Shown one piece after another: positions 24,301-35,851 of a stretch of DNA of 64,000 bases. The stretch comes from Anthopleura xanthogrammica (Eukaryota; Cnidaria; Anthozoa; Actiniaria; Actiniidae). The notes beneath the pieces are model-generated. The model was given only the letters and a program-made list of their open reading frames with translations. It searched no databases and was not told the origin of the DNA. How positions within the stretch are numbered: the stretch's first letter is position 1; each line of letters opens with the position of its first letter. The translations under genes were made by a program, and so were the position numbers. The DNA lies in the NCBI GenBank assembly GCA_964019055.1, contig OZ025213.1, forward strand, positions 3,058,222-3,122,221, read 5' to 3'.

Positions 24301-26878
24301 TGTCTGGGTTTTTGGCTTCCGTCAATAAACGGTCCGGCTGCGCTACATGTAGAAAGTTTTTGATCGACGGCAGCCAAAAACCAAAATATCTTGGATGTGT
24401 TGGTCACGTAATCATGAAAAAGGGTGTAAAATATTACGATACAAAAATCTAATGTTTCTTCAAGTATTTTTGGCAAAGAACTCACGTACCCCAGGTCTGA
24501 TGAACACATTGTTCCCAGTTACTTCATCTACAACATTGATACGCACGTGCTGGGTGCTCCAAGAATGGACCATCATGTCCCAGGAGTACCCATATAGACC
24601 CTCAGTCCATCCGTTGTAGCCCTTCAGTTAATAAAATACAATGAATGAGAATAAGTAATGAATAAAGCCTAAAGTCTGCTAACAGAATGGATCATAAAGG
24701 CCCGTTTACACTGGCGATTTTAGCGGCGATTTTTGGTGCAATTTTTGGTGCGATTTTTGGTGCGATTATTGGTGCGATTATTGGTGCGATTTTTGGGGCG
24801 ATTTTTGGTGCAATTTTTGGTGCAATTTTTGGGGCGATTATTGGTGCGATTTTTGGGGCGATTTTTGGTGCAATTTTTGGTGCGATTTTTGGTGCGATTA
24901 TTGGTGCGATTTTTGGGGCGATTTTTGGTGCAATTTTTGGTGCAATTTTTGGGGCGATTTTGATCAACTTTTGAAGTTTTATTCCGGACACCAAAATTAC
25001 CTGGACAAATGTCTCTTTAGAAACCTGAGACAAAATTTATTATATTTTCATGAATCGCCGCAAAATCGCAGCAAAAATCGCCAGTGTAAACAAGCCCCAA
25101 TGCATAACCCTGGAGCCAGAATGATCCACTTGCAAAAGCAAATAGTTACCCAAAAAATTGTATTGATCTCATACTTATTTACTGACCTTGGTGATGAAAT
25201 GCGAGTAAGGTAGAAAACACTGTACTCCAACATAGCATCCAAATAAAGCTAACAATATCTTATGAGACACATTAATTTGGTGGGTTTTCTGGGTGTTTTT
25301 TCCAACGCTTTCCTTTTCCTTCTTCCCAGGTTGATTACTATGCTTTTTTTCGTCTGCTTCGGGTAAGTACACACATTTATCACTTGGCACAGCGTCGCTA
25401 AGCAATGGTGTAGCAAAGTGCATCCAGGATGGCAGGCGTGACAGGATTTTCTTTGGCCAGTTGTAGGAACAGAAGAGAGTGAGGGATGCCATCATGGTGT
25501 AGGAGAACATACCGATACTAAACATTTGTGAATTCATGCCATGGAAAGCCAGAGAAAATAGAATTCCTATCAGTCGAGTACGCTCGAAAATCAGAAAGAA
25601 ACCAATGAAAAGATCGTAGCATAGACCAGAGATGTGGACGAGAAAAAGGTCAATTGCTTTGTCTGATAAGAATGGACGGAATGGATCGAATACCCACTTG
25701 CTGGACAGTCCTGACATGGAATAGCCAGTCATCCAATCATGATCCAGCTTCTTAATACCAGCAAAGAAATAAACCAGGAATATCTAAAAGAATAAATCAG
25801 TTTGCCTCAGTCTTCAAGAATCTGGTTGAACTAGCCGCTGGTAGAACAGCGCCCCACAAATGTGGGTGTGTTCAAGGCGGGCGAAAGAAAAGGAAGAGAA
25901 GACAGCTTAAATCAGCATTATCTTAAAACTGATTCAAATGTTACAACTTTTGCTTACAACTGTCACATGCAATCTGCTTACACCACACTTACAGTACAAC
26001 ATGAATTGCATCATGTAAATCAACCCTACAACTTGCTCAGAACTGTTGTGTACAACAAGTAAAAAGTTGTGAGCAAGTTGTAGGGTTGATTTACATGACA
26101 CAATTTGTGTATTGTATGACAATTCACAGGCAGCAGAGCAGGGGATGCCAGAGTACTCCAGCACCCCAACTTTTTGGGAATAGTCCCCTACAAGTTCCCT
26201 GCACCATCTTGAAAGGTAGCCAGGCCTTTGCATCAAAGTGAGAGGAACAGTCAGCTTGCAATGATAGAGACCTTTTTTAACACCTTGGGCGTAACTATCA
26301 TTGCAAGCTCACCGTTCATCTCACTTCGATGCAAAGGCCCAGCTACTTTTCAAGATGTCACAGGGAACTGCTTGATGAGAAGCGAGAACATCATGATAAG
26401 GCCCCCCCCCCCCACTCAATTTTCAAACTCCTCTACTGTCTCTGTAATTTTGCTATTGTCATTGTGGTAGTTATGATCATCATGCTTTGTTTGTAAAGAA
26501 CTATTACCTGAAATCTAAAGATGGCATAATTCCATTTAGGTACGTGGGCATTGTGAATCTTTGGGTTTCTTAATCCATCTAATGACCTGAATGTTAAGTA
26601 AAGAATAAGAATGAGAAATTTTGGAATAACATTAAGAATGAAAAAAGAGAATGAAAGTGAGAAAGAAATAAGAATAGGAGCAAAAATAAGAATAAGAATA
26701 AGAGTAAAACTAGTATAGGAGAGAATTGGAGGTCCACAGGTTTGTCAGTTGTATTGTTAAGTAATACCCTTTACAATTCATATCTTATCTATCTGTCAGT
26801 CTGTCAGTCTGTCAGTCTGTCAGTCTGTCAGTCTGTCTGTCTGTCTGTCTGTCTGTCAGTCTGTCAGTCTGTCAGTCA

Positions 26879-26925
<47 letters not shown>

Positions 26926-28585
26926 AGTCTGTCAGTCTGTCTGTCTGTCTGTCAGTCAGTCAGTCAGTCAGTCTCTCTGTATGTCAATCAGTCAGTTTAG
27001 TGAGAGAATAAGATTTATGATTATGAAATTTACTGCTGAGTACAAAATCATATAGCTTGATAATTAGATAGAAGTTTCCATAGGAACTGAACAATATCAC
27101 AATGTAGTCAATACACTCACCAATATCGATTACAGTCTGTCAACAGAAGCATTATAGAAACTAATCCATAAAGATAGGAATGATTGTTCCAGATTCCTTT
27201 ATCCAGTAGGAATATGTACCAATATGTTATCATGTACATGATACAACTAAGCCTGTAGAATAGCCCCAGCAATATACCGATAGCACCAACTAACATGATC
27301 ACATAAAAAACATGCATCCATTCTACCGAAGCAGGCTGAAGGAAATTGAACATGGGAAAATGGCACATGTTTGGCTGCCAATTGCTAAAAATACTGGACA
27401 TGCCTCGCTCCTGTGGAATGTCAATTATCATCAGGATTCCTAGAGAAAAGCGAGGAGAAAAAATTGATAAGAGAGATGAGTCAAGTAGCAGGGGCATAAC
27501 CAGGGGGACCCAGGGGCCCCGTTTGTTTTGGTTGGCCACTTTTTGGGTTGGTTTTTTTTTTTGGCAGATGTTGTAAAAATGGGTTTTGTCCCCCCCCCCC
27601 CCCCCCCCCAAGGCAACATCCTGGCTATGCCCCTGAGTAGAGTTTGTTGACAGCCAATTCACAAGGAAAAATTATAAGTTTTCTATTGACAAAGACCTCA
27701 TTTGGATAAAAACACATTCTGTACTGATACTACTGTGCTGCTGAAGGACAATGTTCTCAGATTAATTATCATGATTATAATCAGCCATACCAATTTTTCT
27801 ATAATAATATTTACAGAAATTAACCTGGAAGTATTGGGGCTGTATTTTAATACAAAACACCCTTGAATAATAAAGACTAAACATTTTTGTTACTAAAATA
27901 AAAAGTTGTGACTGTATATGTAGTGAGCATAAGGTCATGCAACATGTACCAGGTTTGAAATTCCCACAAGATAAACAGCAATATTATATACTAGTTGAAA
28001 CTTACAAATATCAAGTGAAAAGAAATTGAGCTCACATTTTCTAGCGAGCTGCCTTCACTGTTATACAGATGACTGAAATTTAGTCCTACCTAATATTTAT
28101 TCATTTTATTGTATTCTTCTGAGATGAGAGACTTCTTGTTGGCAAGAGAATTTTGATTGCAGATAGAATGCTAATGATTGGAACTTTTCATGAATTTTTC
28201 AATCAACAATCATTAATCATGAATCATTGCTGACAAAATTAGCAAGTCACATGCCACATAACTTTCATTTATAAAGGTCCTAAAATTCATGATTCACAGC
28301 TAGTTTTTATGAATTTTCAAGGACAACCCATTTCAGACCCTGTATACAGAGTTTATTTAGGACAGCTATTATTTTGTGCTCTTTTAATTCCAGATCATTT
28401 ACCGTATTATGAAATCAGAATGCTTTAAGAATCAACTGAATTAACTTACCAAAAGCTATCCTAAAAACCCCAAGGTTGGAAGGATCTGCAGGAGCGAGCA
28501 GGTATGTCACACATTTTCTGAGGTTTTCACAAAAAGATGTGGAAGATTCCTTCTTCTCATCTTTTGTCTTTGTTTCCATCATCAT
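21389..28585 (-). CDS. GGCX: Vitamin K-dependent gamma-glutamyl carboxylase
   Basis: An endoplasmic reticulum membrane enzyme that uses reduced vitamin K, CO2 and O2 to convert Glu to gamma-carboxy-Glu in target proteins. Eight coding exons on the minus strand: 28585-28450, 27439-27121, 26586-26508, 25783-25187, 24621-24490, 23693-23342, 22731-22477 and 21747-21389. All introns are GT/AG and phases agree, giving 742 residues (human 758). Diagnostic stretches: [44 protein letters not shown], and [14 protein letters not shown] with Lys189/190 at the position of the catalytic Lys217/218 pair; also [12 protein letters not shown] and [27 protein letters not shown]. Several hydrophobic segments in exons 2 and 4 match the membrane domain. 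The acidic C-terminal tail ([10 protein letters not shown]...) is poorly conserved. An in-frame TAA upstream makes the ATG at 28585 the start. Introns hold several MITE-like elements. Confidence 0.96.
21877..22178. repeat. MITE in GGCX intron 7 with CAGGGGCGGATCCAG end
   Basis: CAGGGGCGGATCCAGG at 21877 and CCTGGATCAGCTCCTG ending at 22178 are imperfect inverted termini. CTAT beside both ends may be part of a target-site duplication. CAGGGG ends suggest a hAT-type nonautonomous element. Confidence 0.6.
23786..23930. repeat. Inverted-repeat element in GGCX intron 5
   Basis: AGCTTGGGCATTTGTTTTGC at 23786 faces GCAAAACGTTACGCCCAAGCT ending at 23930, with further inner pairing (CACGTG region, CAAAGAAAT / ATTCTTTG). 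Confidence 0.6.
24307..24382. repeat. Short hairpin in GGCX intron 5
   Basis: GGTTTTTGGCTTCCGTC faces GACGGCAGCCAAAAACC, 17-bp arms with two mismatches around a loop of about 40 bases. Confidence 0.5.
24698..25098. repeat. MITE with internal minisatellite in GGCX intron 4
   Basis: The ends carry GTTTACACTGGCGATTTT (left, about 24704) and its inverse near 25074-25091. Between 24720 and 24962 about 18 units of GGTGCGATTTTT / GGTGCAATTTTT stand in tandem, derived from the same GCGATTTT phrase as the terminus. The [13 protein letters not shown]s are artefacts of the repeat and span an intron, not an exon. Confidence 0.7.
26011..26098. repeat. Perfect 29-bp inverted repeat in GGCX intron 3
   Basis: Bases 26011-26039 (TCATGTAAATCAACCC...) are the exact reverse complement of 26070-26098, with a 30-base loop. 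Confidence 0.75.
26193..26369. repeat. Long imperfect hairpin in GGCX intron 3
   Basis: Arms of about 80 bp (AGTTCCCTG...GCAATGATAG and CTATCATTGC...CAGGGAACT) face each other around a loop near 26274-26288. A C-run follows at about 26402. Confidence 0.65.
26786..26996. repeat. (CTGT)n/(CAGT)n microsatellite in GGCX intron 2
   Basis: Alternating CTGT and CAGT tetramers over about 200 bases. The Cys/Leu/Ser/Val/Gln ORF across it is not real. Confidence 0.95.
27489..27635. repeat. hAT-like MITE next to GGCX exon 2 acceptor
   Basis: CAGGGGCATAACCAGG at 27489 faces CCTGGCTATGCCCCTG ending at 27635, with one mismatch. AGTAG flanks both ends, possibly the remains of a target-site duplication. A C-run (about 27591-27609) lies inside. 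It sits 50 bases upstream of the exon 2 splice acceptor. Confidence 0.65.
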
Positions 28586-30068
28586 TTTTAGTTGTTCTTC
28601 TGTCTTGCACAATTATATATCTACAAAAAAATGTAGGCAAGCATCTTATCGTACCAATTCAAAATTGATATATAATGCATGTGTAGTAGCCATAAACAAT
28701 TTCAATAAGTTCACACAACAACACGCTCACACAAAAATAGGATTTAGCAGTTGCAATTTTCCACAGAGTGGCTCTTCATCCACTGAAATTCCAATTTTAG
28801 AAGTTGATTTTTTCAAAGCAAGGCTAGGAGAGAACCAACAAGCAACTCTTCTCACATTAACGACATGCATCCCAGTACGACTTTAACCTGGGTTTCATTC
28901 AGGTGAGAGGCAAGGGCTCTCACTCCTACAATACCCATGCTTCTCAAATGGGCTTTTCTTAAAACATTTTAAATCTTTTAAAAATTGTTTAACAAATTTT
29001 TATGAGAGTAATAAATGAAAATATTTTTCAAGAAATATTTTTTATGACAAAATTTATATAAAATGAAAATTTATAAACAATGATTTTTTTAATTTTTTAA
29101 AAACTTAAATGTTATTGATAAGGAGACCCAGTACCAATAAGAGAGATAAGAGTCAGTTCAAAATCATGATGGTTTAATTGCTAGTTCAGAAGACTTTTAA
29201 ATTGAATACTTCATCTTTTGAGAAGCCATCTTCAGATTCCCTAACAACTGCACTAATCCTTTGTTTCATATCTTATTACCATGTTAATGCATCTTTCTTT
29301 TCATTAAAGAATATTAACAATGACAGTATTCAAAAACCTATTAAAAGGTTAGGAACACTAGCCAGCTAGGCAACAAACACTAGCCTTAGGCACATTACCA
29401 TTCTGCATAGTCCTGAATGTGATCTTGAGTGGACAAAGCATATTTTTTTTAATAAAAAAGAGCTACTTTATATAATTTTTTTATTCAGCATATTCTTTCA
29501 TTTACAAATACACCTGTAGTTTATCTCAATTTTACTGCTTACTAATCAAACGACTCACACATGGTGAGGTAACTTTGTCCATAAAATTACATTTTTTTTT
29601 TAGTTTAGTTTTTGACAAATAAGATTAAGTTACGAAGCCCATTTAACATTCCCCACGTGGGGTAATCATACAGTCTGCCATTTTGAACACTTCTTTTGTG
29701 GTGGTTGATGCTGGCAACCTAAAGCTTTCATTTATTTTCAAAAATTCCCCTTATCAATTTTCTACTTCTTCTGATTGATTTATCTGTATTTCAAATAATT
29801 GACTAGTAAGATATAAGAACTAAAAAATCCAAAAAGGTGAGGTTATCTTTTTCATTTTTAAAGTCCAATTATGAAAAGGTTTAATTATTAAAAAACACAG
29901 AATTGTTAAGACGTTAAAACGACTCGTGTATCTAAATTGTTGTTTTCTAAGTATTTGATCAGGATCGTAAACGCCAATTTAACACAATTATTTCTAGATT
30001 CATCGCCTATTTTCAATTTACGAGGCTTCAGTTTTTCTAAGAGTCTTTAGATAAAGTACAATACTTAC
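28586..30068. other. GGCX 5' untranslated region and first intron
   Basis: On the minus strand a TTTTTTGTAG acceptor near 28622 precedes the start exon, and a strong donor lies at 30068. The interval is very AT-rich and no other gene is seen. Confidence 0.45.
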
Positions 30069-30170
30069 CTTCTTAGGTCGAGCAGGACAATTCTTTTCAC
30101 CACATCTCCTCTGGCAATCGAAAGAAAGAGCTGCCTTTGTCCCCGTTGAAAGTGTTTATACTACGTAGCT
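30069..30170 (-). other. Probable noncoding first exon of GGCX
   Basis: On the minus strand, sequence ending at 30069 is followed by GTAAGTATT, an ideal donor. It would splice to the acceptor near 28622, giving a 5' leader ahead of the ATG at 28585. The upstream edge is unknown. Part of the region (30132-30180) resembles the 3' flank of the first secreted-peptide gene. Confidence 0.4.
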
Positions 30171-31926
30171 AAAACTGCTCACATTCATCATAAATGAACC
30201 AACTAACTTCGATTAGCTGAACAAAGGCTTTGTCAACTCTCGAGTATTCGTTTCCTTATTGCTTGTGAGGTGTCTAACTTCTATTGGTTCAATGTGACAA
30301 TGCTTTGGCTAATTTATGGATAACGACATTAGAGGATTTTTCCATTAACGGGTTAGTTTTCAATGATTCTCAGGATAAGTGATCAACTGAAAAAGTACAC
30401 TAAAAAGCAAGGCATCCATCTTGGACGGGAATATCGGTGGACTGGGTTTTGAAAACACAGGAAACCCGCACCTTTTTTTACCAGTTTTCACTTCGGCTTC
30501 TCGGTTGCCAGGCTACAAATCATGTCAAATGGTGATAATCCTCTATTACGCGCCCATTTTCTCCCTTTCACATTGCCCATAATACATTGCGGTTCTTCAA
30601 TCTGTAAAACACCGAGAGTATCAGTTCCTTCTTAGCCTGAGAAAACAGACGTCCTTTCGCTCCTCGTCCCCTTTCTCAGGCTATTCCTTCTGAGTTATTT
30701 TCCCAAATTCAGAACATCAAGAAGTTTAGTGTTACAGAAAATGTATTGATTCTGAAGAAGGGAGTGCTCAAAATTTACTTTATATACTTCTTTCAAATTC
30801 TTCACTTTTAAAATATATGTTTGTGGTTGTTTCTTATACATTTGGATATCATAATATGCATTTAAAACATCTTCTGATCAGCCTTCAGCATAACGTGTGC
30901 GGTTTTTACCCTGGTCCCCCATAAAAAAAACCGCGAATGTAGAAACACTTCACGCCTAAAAGTGGGTTTCACTATATTATGACCTAGCTGTTATCCAGAG
31001 AGTCAGTGCTATTCATGTATTTTACGGCTATTACCAATGACCTATCGAACTATGATTATCATCCTCTGCCGCAGGCGCAGACTCAAAGCGTCTGTCTGTG
31101 TGTTTGAGGAGAGGGGGAAGTCAGGAAGGAAGCACACGCCCTGTAGCTTTCTCTCAGTACACATGGACAAGAAAAAACGGGAACTTCTGGTTCGATTCGA
31201 TTGTCGCAAACAAACTAGATTTTTCAATTACTATATATTTTTCCATAAATCCCTAGATGCACGTACATGTCTTGACGAAACAAATGTACATAATTTTTGG
31301 TTTGATCCACGATCTCTGAACCCAGAAGCTTATAAATTTTTTCGACTATTTTAAGCTTGTTCATAATTATATAAAATTTCCTTTCCCTGCCTAATGCACA
31401 CATGGTTGTACATATGCCAGTGGTCATCGAGTCATAGGCGCCTGATCACAGATTCTAAAGGCGCCGATCCCACTCATATATCAAGATATTGCATGCGATT
31501 GTTTTGTCCAGGCTAGCTTAGTTTTCCTATAAAGATAACGTGGCAAGGTGGCTACGACGTCCGGCCTGACTGTGAAACTGTAGTCAACTCACACCGAAAT
31601 AAAATGAAAATACATCACTTATTGAAAATAAATGGGTTAGAGGCTAAGAAAGTATTTTTCTTCTTCTTTGCGCGCGCGCCCCTTGCAAAATTAGACACGA
31701 AACTAATTTATGCTGAATTGGGCAACCTGTTTAAATATTATAATAAAAAAAAATTAAATAAAAAATTTTGCTTGTGCAAGGGCGTGTCCTTTCGTCATAT
31801 TCTCTCGTTCTTCATCATAGTCATTTAGACAGAGATAATGATCAAAGCTAGCAAGCTGGTCAGCAGCCTACATGCTAAGCCTTAATCATACGATATATAA
31901 GATGATCGGAGTTGATTATATCTCGA
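30171..31926. other. Intergenic; left part of a tandem duplication
   Basis: No gene seen up to the peptide promoter. A hairpin TAGCCTGAGAAA / TTTCTCAGGCTA lies near 30633-30683. From about 31310 the sequence begins to match 34040 onward, the upstream arm of the duplicated peptide-gene unit. Confidence 0.5.
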
Positions 31927-31927
31927 T

Positions 31928-31963
31928 AAACACAAGTATATCCTTGTGTTTTAGGTATATTTA
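31928..31963 (+). promoter_or_regulatory. Palindrome plus TATA box, peptide gene 1
   Basis: AAACACAAG and CTTGTGTTT are 9-base perfect inverted arms around TATATC (31928-31951), immediately followed by TATATTTA (31956-31963). The same block is preserved before peptide gene 2 (34926-34961). A regulatory role is inferred from the conservation and position. Confidence 0.5.
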
Positions 31964-32068
31964 AGCCCTGCTTGCCTCACGACTGTCTTGCATCCAACAG
32001 CTAAAAGCTCTAGTGCTGCTTCGGTCAACTTGACACAGTTTGGTCTGTTCTATCTATCTATCATCGCC

Positions 32069-32585
32069 ATGAATCGCTTGGTATGTTTTCTGTTTCTCGT
32101 CTTCACCCTCAACAGCGTTATGCAAGTCACAAATGGCAAGCGTTGCTGTAACCCAAGTCATTGTAGATGGCAGACTTGTTCCGGGAAGAGAGCTGTTTCG
32201 GTAAGAAATTTAATCATAATCTAAATAGATCCAGGTTGGAAGTTTGTTAAAAGCCCCTCTGTCACAACCTCCGAGTGAATAATTGCTTCACCACCCTCCT
32301 TTGATTTACTTACTAAGGCGCGCTATAGCATTTTTTTGCGCTATATTTCTGCTTGATTTGTCCGTTCTCTTTGACAATGGAAAAAAAGTTCTAATATATA
32401 TAAAAAGTTACTTTTCCATCGATCATCCTTTCATCTATAAGGTTTATCTAACGTGGGCCTCAGGATCTGTTTTATTGATATCATTTCCTTTTTTGCAGGA
32501 CAGCAATGAAGGTAACCATTTAAACATGTCCGACAATATCAAACTCTCATGTGAAGAAGCAAGAGCAGCATTTTGTAAGAAATGA
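32069..32585 (+). CDS. Short secreted six-cysteine peptide, copy 1
   Basis: Two exons, 32069-32200 and 32499-32585, with a phase-0 GT/AG intron, give a 72-residue product. It begins with a hydrophobic signal peptide (RLVCFLFLVFTLNSVMQV), with cleavage likely after VTNG. The mature part has six Cys in the order CC-x4-C-x4-C-x24-C-x7-C, the last two from exon 2. An AATAAA lies at 32744. The spacing matches copy 2 at 35 kb. I do not recognise the family. Secreted Cys-rich peptides of cnidarians include venom, antimicrobial and developmental peptides, and the sequence alone does not decide between them. Confidence 0.7.
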
Positions 32586-32743
32586 CGTCAAGTTGCCATG
32601 ACAATCTTCAAGGAGTAACTATGGTTACGAATACGAAAAGAAAGAACAGCCATTATAATCTTTAAAAAATTTAATTTTAAGTAAGATTAAGAAAAGTTAA
32701 AGCAATAACTCGATAATGAACTGTACATCGGAGACAAATATGA

Positions 32744-32749
32744 AATAAA
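32744..32749 (+). terminator. Poly(A) signal, peptide gene 1
   Basis: AATAAA about 160 bases past the stop codon; the equivalent signal follows copy 2 at the same relative place. Confidence 0.6.
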
Positions 32750-34925
32750 ATTGCCTTTGTACCCGTTGAAAGTATTTATTAGCTAAACTGCTCCGCCTAC
32801 GTTTCGACATTACTTGGTCTAATTCTGCAGCTTTAGGACGAATTGAATTTCTCTATACAAATTATTCACTGTCTTATCTGATTCCCGAGAAAACTTGGAG
32901 AAAATGGTTTGGGCTTCCTGTGGTATCTGGACCTTGGTCGCACCACAGGTAGCCCATATAGAATTGAATAATCTAGAATAAACAGACACACATATATCAA
33001 TATTTTTCAACACACAGAAAAAACCTTTATTTACGTTTACTGTTTTTACTTGAATAGTATTGAAGCGGTGATGCGTCTAATACTGACAGAGAAGATACTG
33101 TACAAAATATCCGCATGTCTTTGGAATAAATATTTACCTTTTACAACATCTAAATACGACCATCTTTATGTTTTGGCACGTTTTCTGGCCCCAAGTGAGG
33201 GATTATTGAACGCGTTTGAGTTTTTGTTTGATAAAGCTGAAAAGAAATGTTAAAATATGCGGGATGAATTCCACTAACTCTACTAGCAATTTTATCCGTT
33301 TTCTTTTAAAAACAGCCATATTTGTCAATAATTTTCGACAATAACTGCGTCAAAGCAATGCTATAAGTATTGTTTAACTTTTTTCATTGCTTTTAAGCTG
33401 AAATATCAAAGAAACTTTTTCTCGATCCCACGTTCCTTTTGGAAAAAGTCCGATCCAAGGGGTCAATCCAGGATCCTGATTTTCCACAATTTTGGATTTT
33501 CGCACTAAAACTTCCAAATTCTAAAAGAGCAAGTTAAATAGGTATCAATGGTGTGATTTTTCTTGCTTTTCATGTACAAAGAGTTATGGTTTTGCGAGCA
33601 TCAAAGATGTCGACTTGCAAGCCACTTGTACACCATTACTCACACCTCCCCCTCCCCCAAGGGATGAAAGTTTTGACGGCAAAATGCTGGCTAACTATGT
33701 ATTATCTTTAAGATCTGCCAGAAATAAAATGTGCTTAAAAACCAAGCTTTTACGTACTGTGCCGAGGGATTCTAAAATTTATTACTCTCTTTTTATTATC
33801 TTCAATAAAATATTAAAATTAAAGAGCACATGATTGTAAGTAACCCTGGCACGTTCAAGAGATAGTTTCCTAAGGTTCAAATATTATTGCAAAAGAATCA
33901 TAAGCTTGTATTGCAAGTGAAGGCACAGGTCATTCATTGTTCTGGCTACAGCTTATAACCATTTCTCTAGATTTAACCCATAAAACTTGACTAAAAACAA
34001 ACAAGGATCCCGCTCATGCATATTTGTTTGATTCACGTTCTCTAAACCCAGAAACCTAACAATTTTTCGAAAATTACTAGCTTGCTCATTTATAGAATTT
34101 CCTTTCTCTACCTAATGCACACATGGTTGTAATATACCAGTGGTCATCGAGTCATAGGCGCCTGATCATAGATTTCTCAAGGCCGGCGCCACCGATACTT
34201 CTCATCTCAAGATAATGCGCGCAATTTTATAATTTGTCCATCCAGCTTAGTTTTTTCTAAAAATGATAACCTGGCAAGGTGGTTACGCCAGGAGTACCAG
34301 TAATCAATTCATAGGGAGCAAGCAGTTAAATCTGGTTGTCATCAGTTCATCTTTTTGAAGTTGAACTAAAAATTACCAGCTCTCATTTTCCATGAAACTG
34401 CCATTCAAAGAGAAGCCGATCGAAATTAGGTCTGAGAAGATTAAAGAACATGAATAATCATCGTCAAGAACGTTTTTTCTGCCAAGGGTGTTTTTGGGGT
34501 ACATATCTGAAGCTATAAGTTTGCCCAAGAAAGCTCGTTATGATCAATAGTAGAAGTTGGAGGCAGAGATGAGTAGGAAATATCAACTAGAGCTTTCTCC
34601 TGCTCTCTCTTCAGTTTTGAAGCAAGTGTACCAGAGTTTTTGTTGTCATCGTCGTCGTTGTTGTTGTTATTGTCGTTTAAGGGGAAGGGCTTTTGGGAGC
34701 TGATCGATCCAAATTAACAGCAACTCTGTTGACAGAAACCAGATTGCAGTTTGATTCCAACTGGAGTTTTTGTTTTTGCAAGGGCGTGTCCTTTCGTCAT
34801 ATTCTCTCGTTCTTCATCATAGTCATTTAGACAGAGATAATGATCAAAGCTAGCAAGCTGGTCAGCAGCCTACATGCTAAGCCTTAACCATACGATAAGA
34901 TGATCCGAGTTGATTATATCTCGAT
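32750..34925. other. Spacer between the two peptide genes
   Basis: No gene seen. A 14-bp inverted repeat at 32911-32955 carries the CACAGG-type transposon termini back to back. From about 33985 the sequence repeats that upstream of copy 1, with an extra segment of roughly 460 bases near 34290-34750 not present in copy 1. Confidence 0.5.
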
Positions 34926-34961
34926 AAACACAAGTATATCCTTGTGTTTTAGGTATATTTA
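34926..34961 (+). promoter_or_regulatory. Palindrome plus TATA box, peptide gene 2
   Basis: The same AAACACAAG-TATATC-CTTGTGTTT palindrome (34926-34949) and TATATTTA (34954-34961) as at 31.93 kb. Confidence 0.5.
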
Positions 34962-35066
34962 AGCCCTGCTTGCCTCACGACTGTCTTGCATCCAACAGCT
35001 AACAGCTCTAGTGCTGCTTCGGTCAACTTGACACAGTTTGGTCTGTTCTATCTATCTATCATCACC

Positions 35067-35691
35067 ATGAATTCGAATCGCTTGGTATGTTTTCTGTTTC
35101 TCGTCTTCACCCTCAACAGCGTTATGCAAGTCACAAATGGCTTAGAGTTTTGCTGTGACATGAAGTATTGCTTATGGAGGATTTGTTTTTACCCTGTCAG
35201 AAGAGATATCCCAGCGGTAAGAAGTTCAATTGTAATTTTTTACTTTCGTCGAATCACTAGCTCCTGCAGGGACGAGGGCGACCACTCTATCACATAACAC
35301 ATTACAGCAGTAGTTATTGAAAATATCGTTTCTTATATGACTCCTCTCACTTTTATTTCCCCTTCCACAATAGAAAACAAAATTGACATTTCTTTCTGAA
35401 ACACTCGGCTCGCCGCCCAGCCCACGGAAAAATTGCCCCTGATCTGGAAACCAAACTTATAACTACAGTAGCTGCATGTTAATTAATGAATAATGAAATT
35501 CTTAATAAAAAGCTATTTTTCTGTCGATAATTCTTTCATCTATAAGGTATATCTAACGTGGGCCTAAGGATCTGTTTTTATTAACACCATTTCCTTTTTT
35601 GCAGATAAGCAATGAAGGTAACCATCTAAAGAGGCTCGACAACATTCAAATGTCATGTGAAGAGGCAACAGAAGCATTTTGTGAGAAATGA
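35067..35691 (+). CDS. Short secreted six-cysteine peptide, copy 2
   Basis: A tandem paralog of the gene at 32.07 kb. Exons are 35067-35216 and 35605-35691, phase 0, giving 78 residues. The signal peptide is the same as in copy 1 apart from two extra residues after the initiator Met. The mature part keeps the six-Cys frame CC-x4-C-x4-C-x27-C-x7-C, but most other residues of exon 1 differ. Exon 2 has the same length (28 codons plus stop) and retains SNEGNHL and the SCEEA...AFC core. AATAAA is at 35852. Family unknown; the pattern of constant leader and variable mature part is typical of fast-evolving secreted peptides. Confidence 0.7.
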
Positions 35692-35851
35692 CGTCACAGT
35701 TGCCATGACAATCTTCCAGGAGTTACCATGGTTACGAATAGGAAAAGAAAGAACGGCCATTGAAAATATTAAAATTCTAAGCGAAATTAAGTAAAGTTAA
35801 TGGAATTAACTTGATAATGAACTGTACATCTGAGACAAAAAATGATTACAG

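Noticed and set aside
24687..25033. [10 protein letters not shown] / [13 protein letters not shown]s as a membrane-repeat protein
   Set aside because: They lie in a GGCX intron inside a MITE with an internal tandem repeat and are open on both strands.
28586..28612. Upstream extension of GGCX (CKTEEQLK...)
   Set aside because: There is no ATG in this stretch and an in-frame TAA precedes it; the ATG at 28585 is the first available start.
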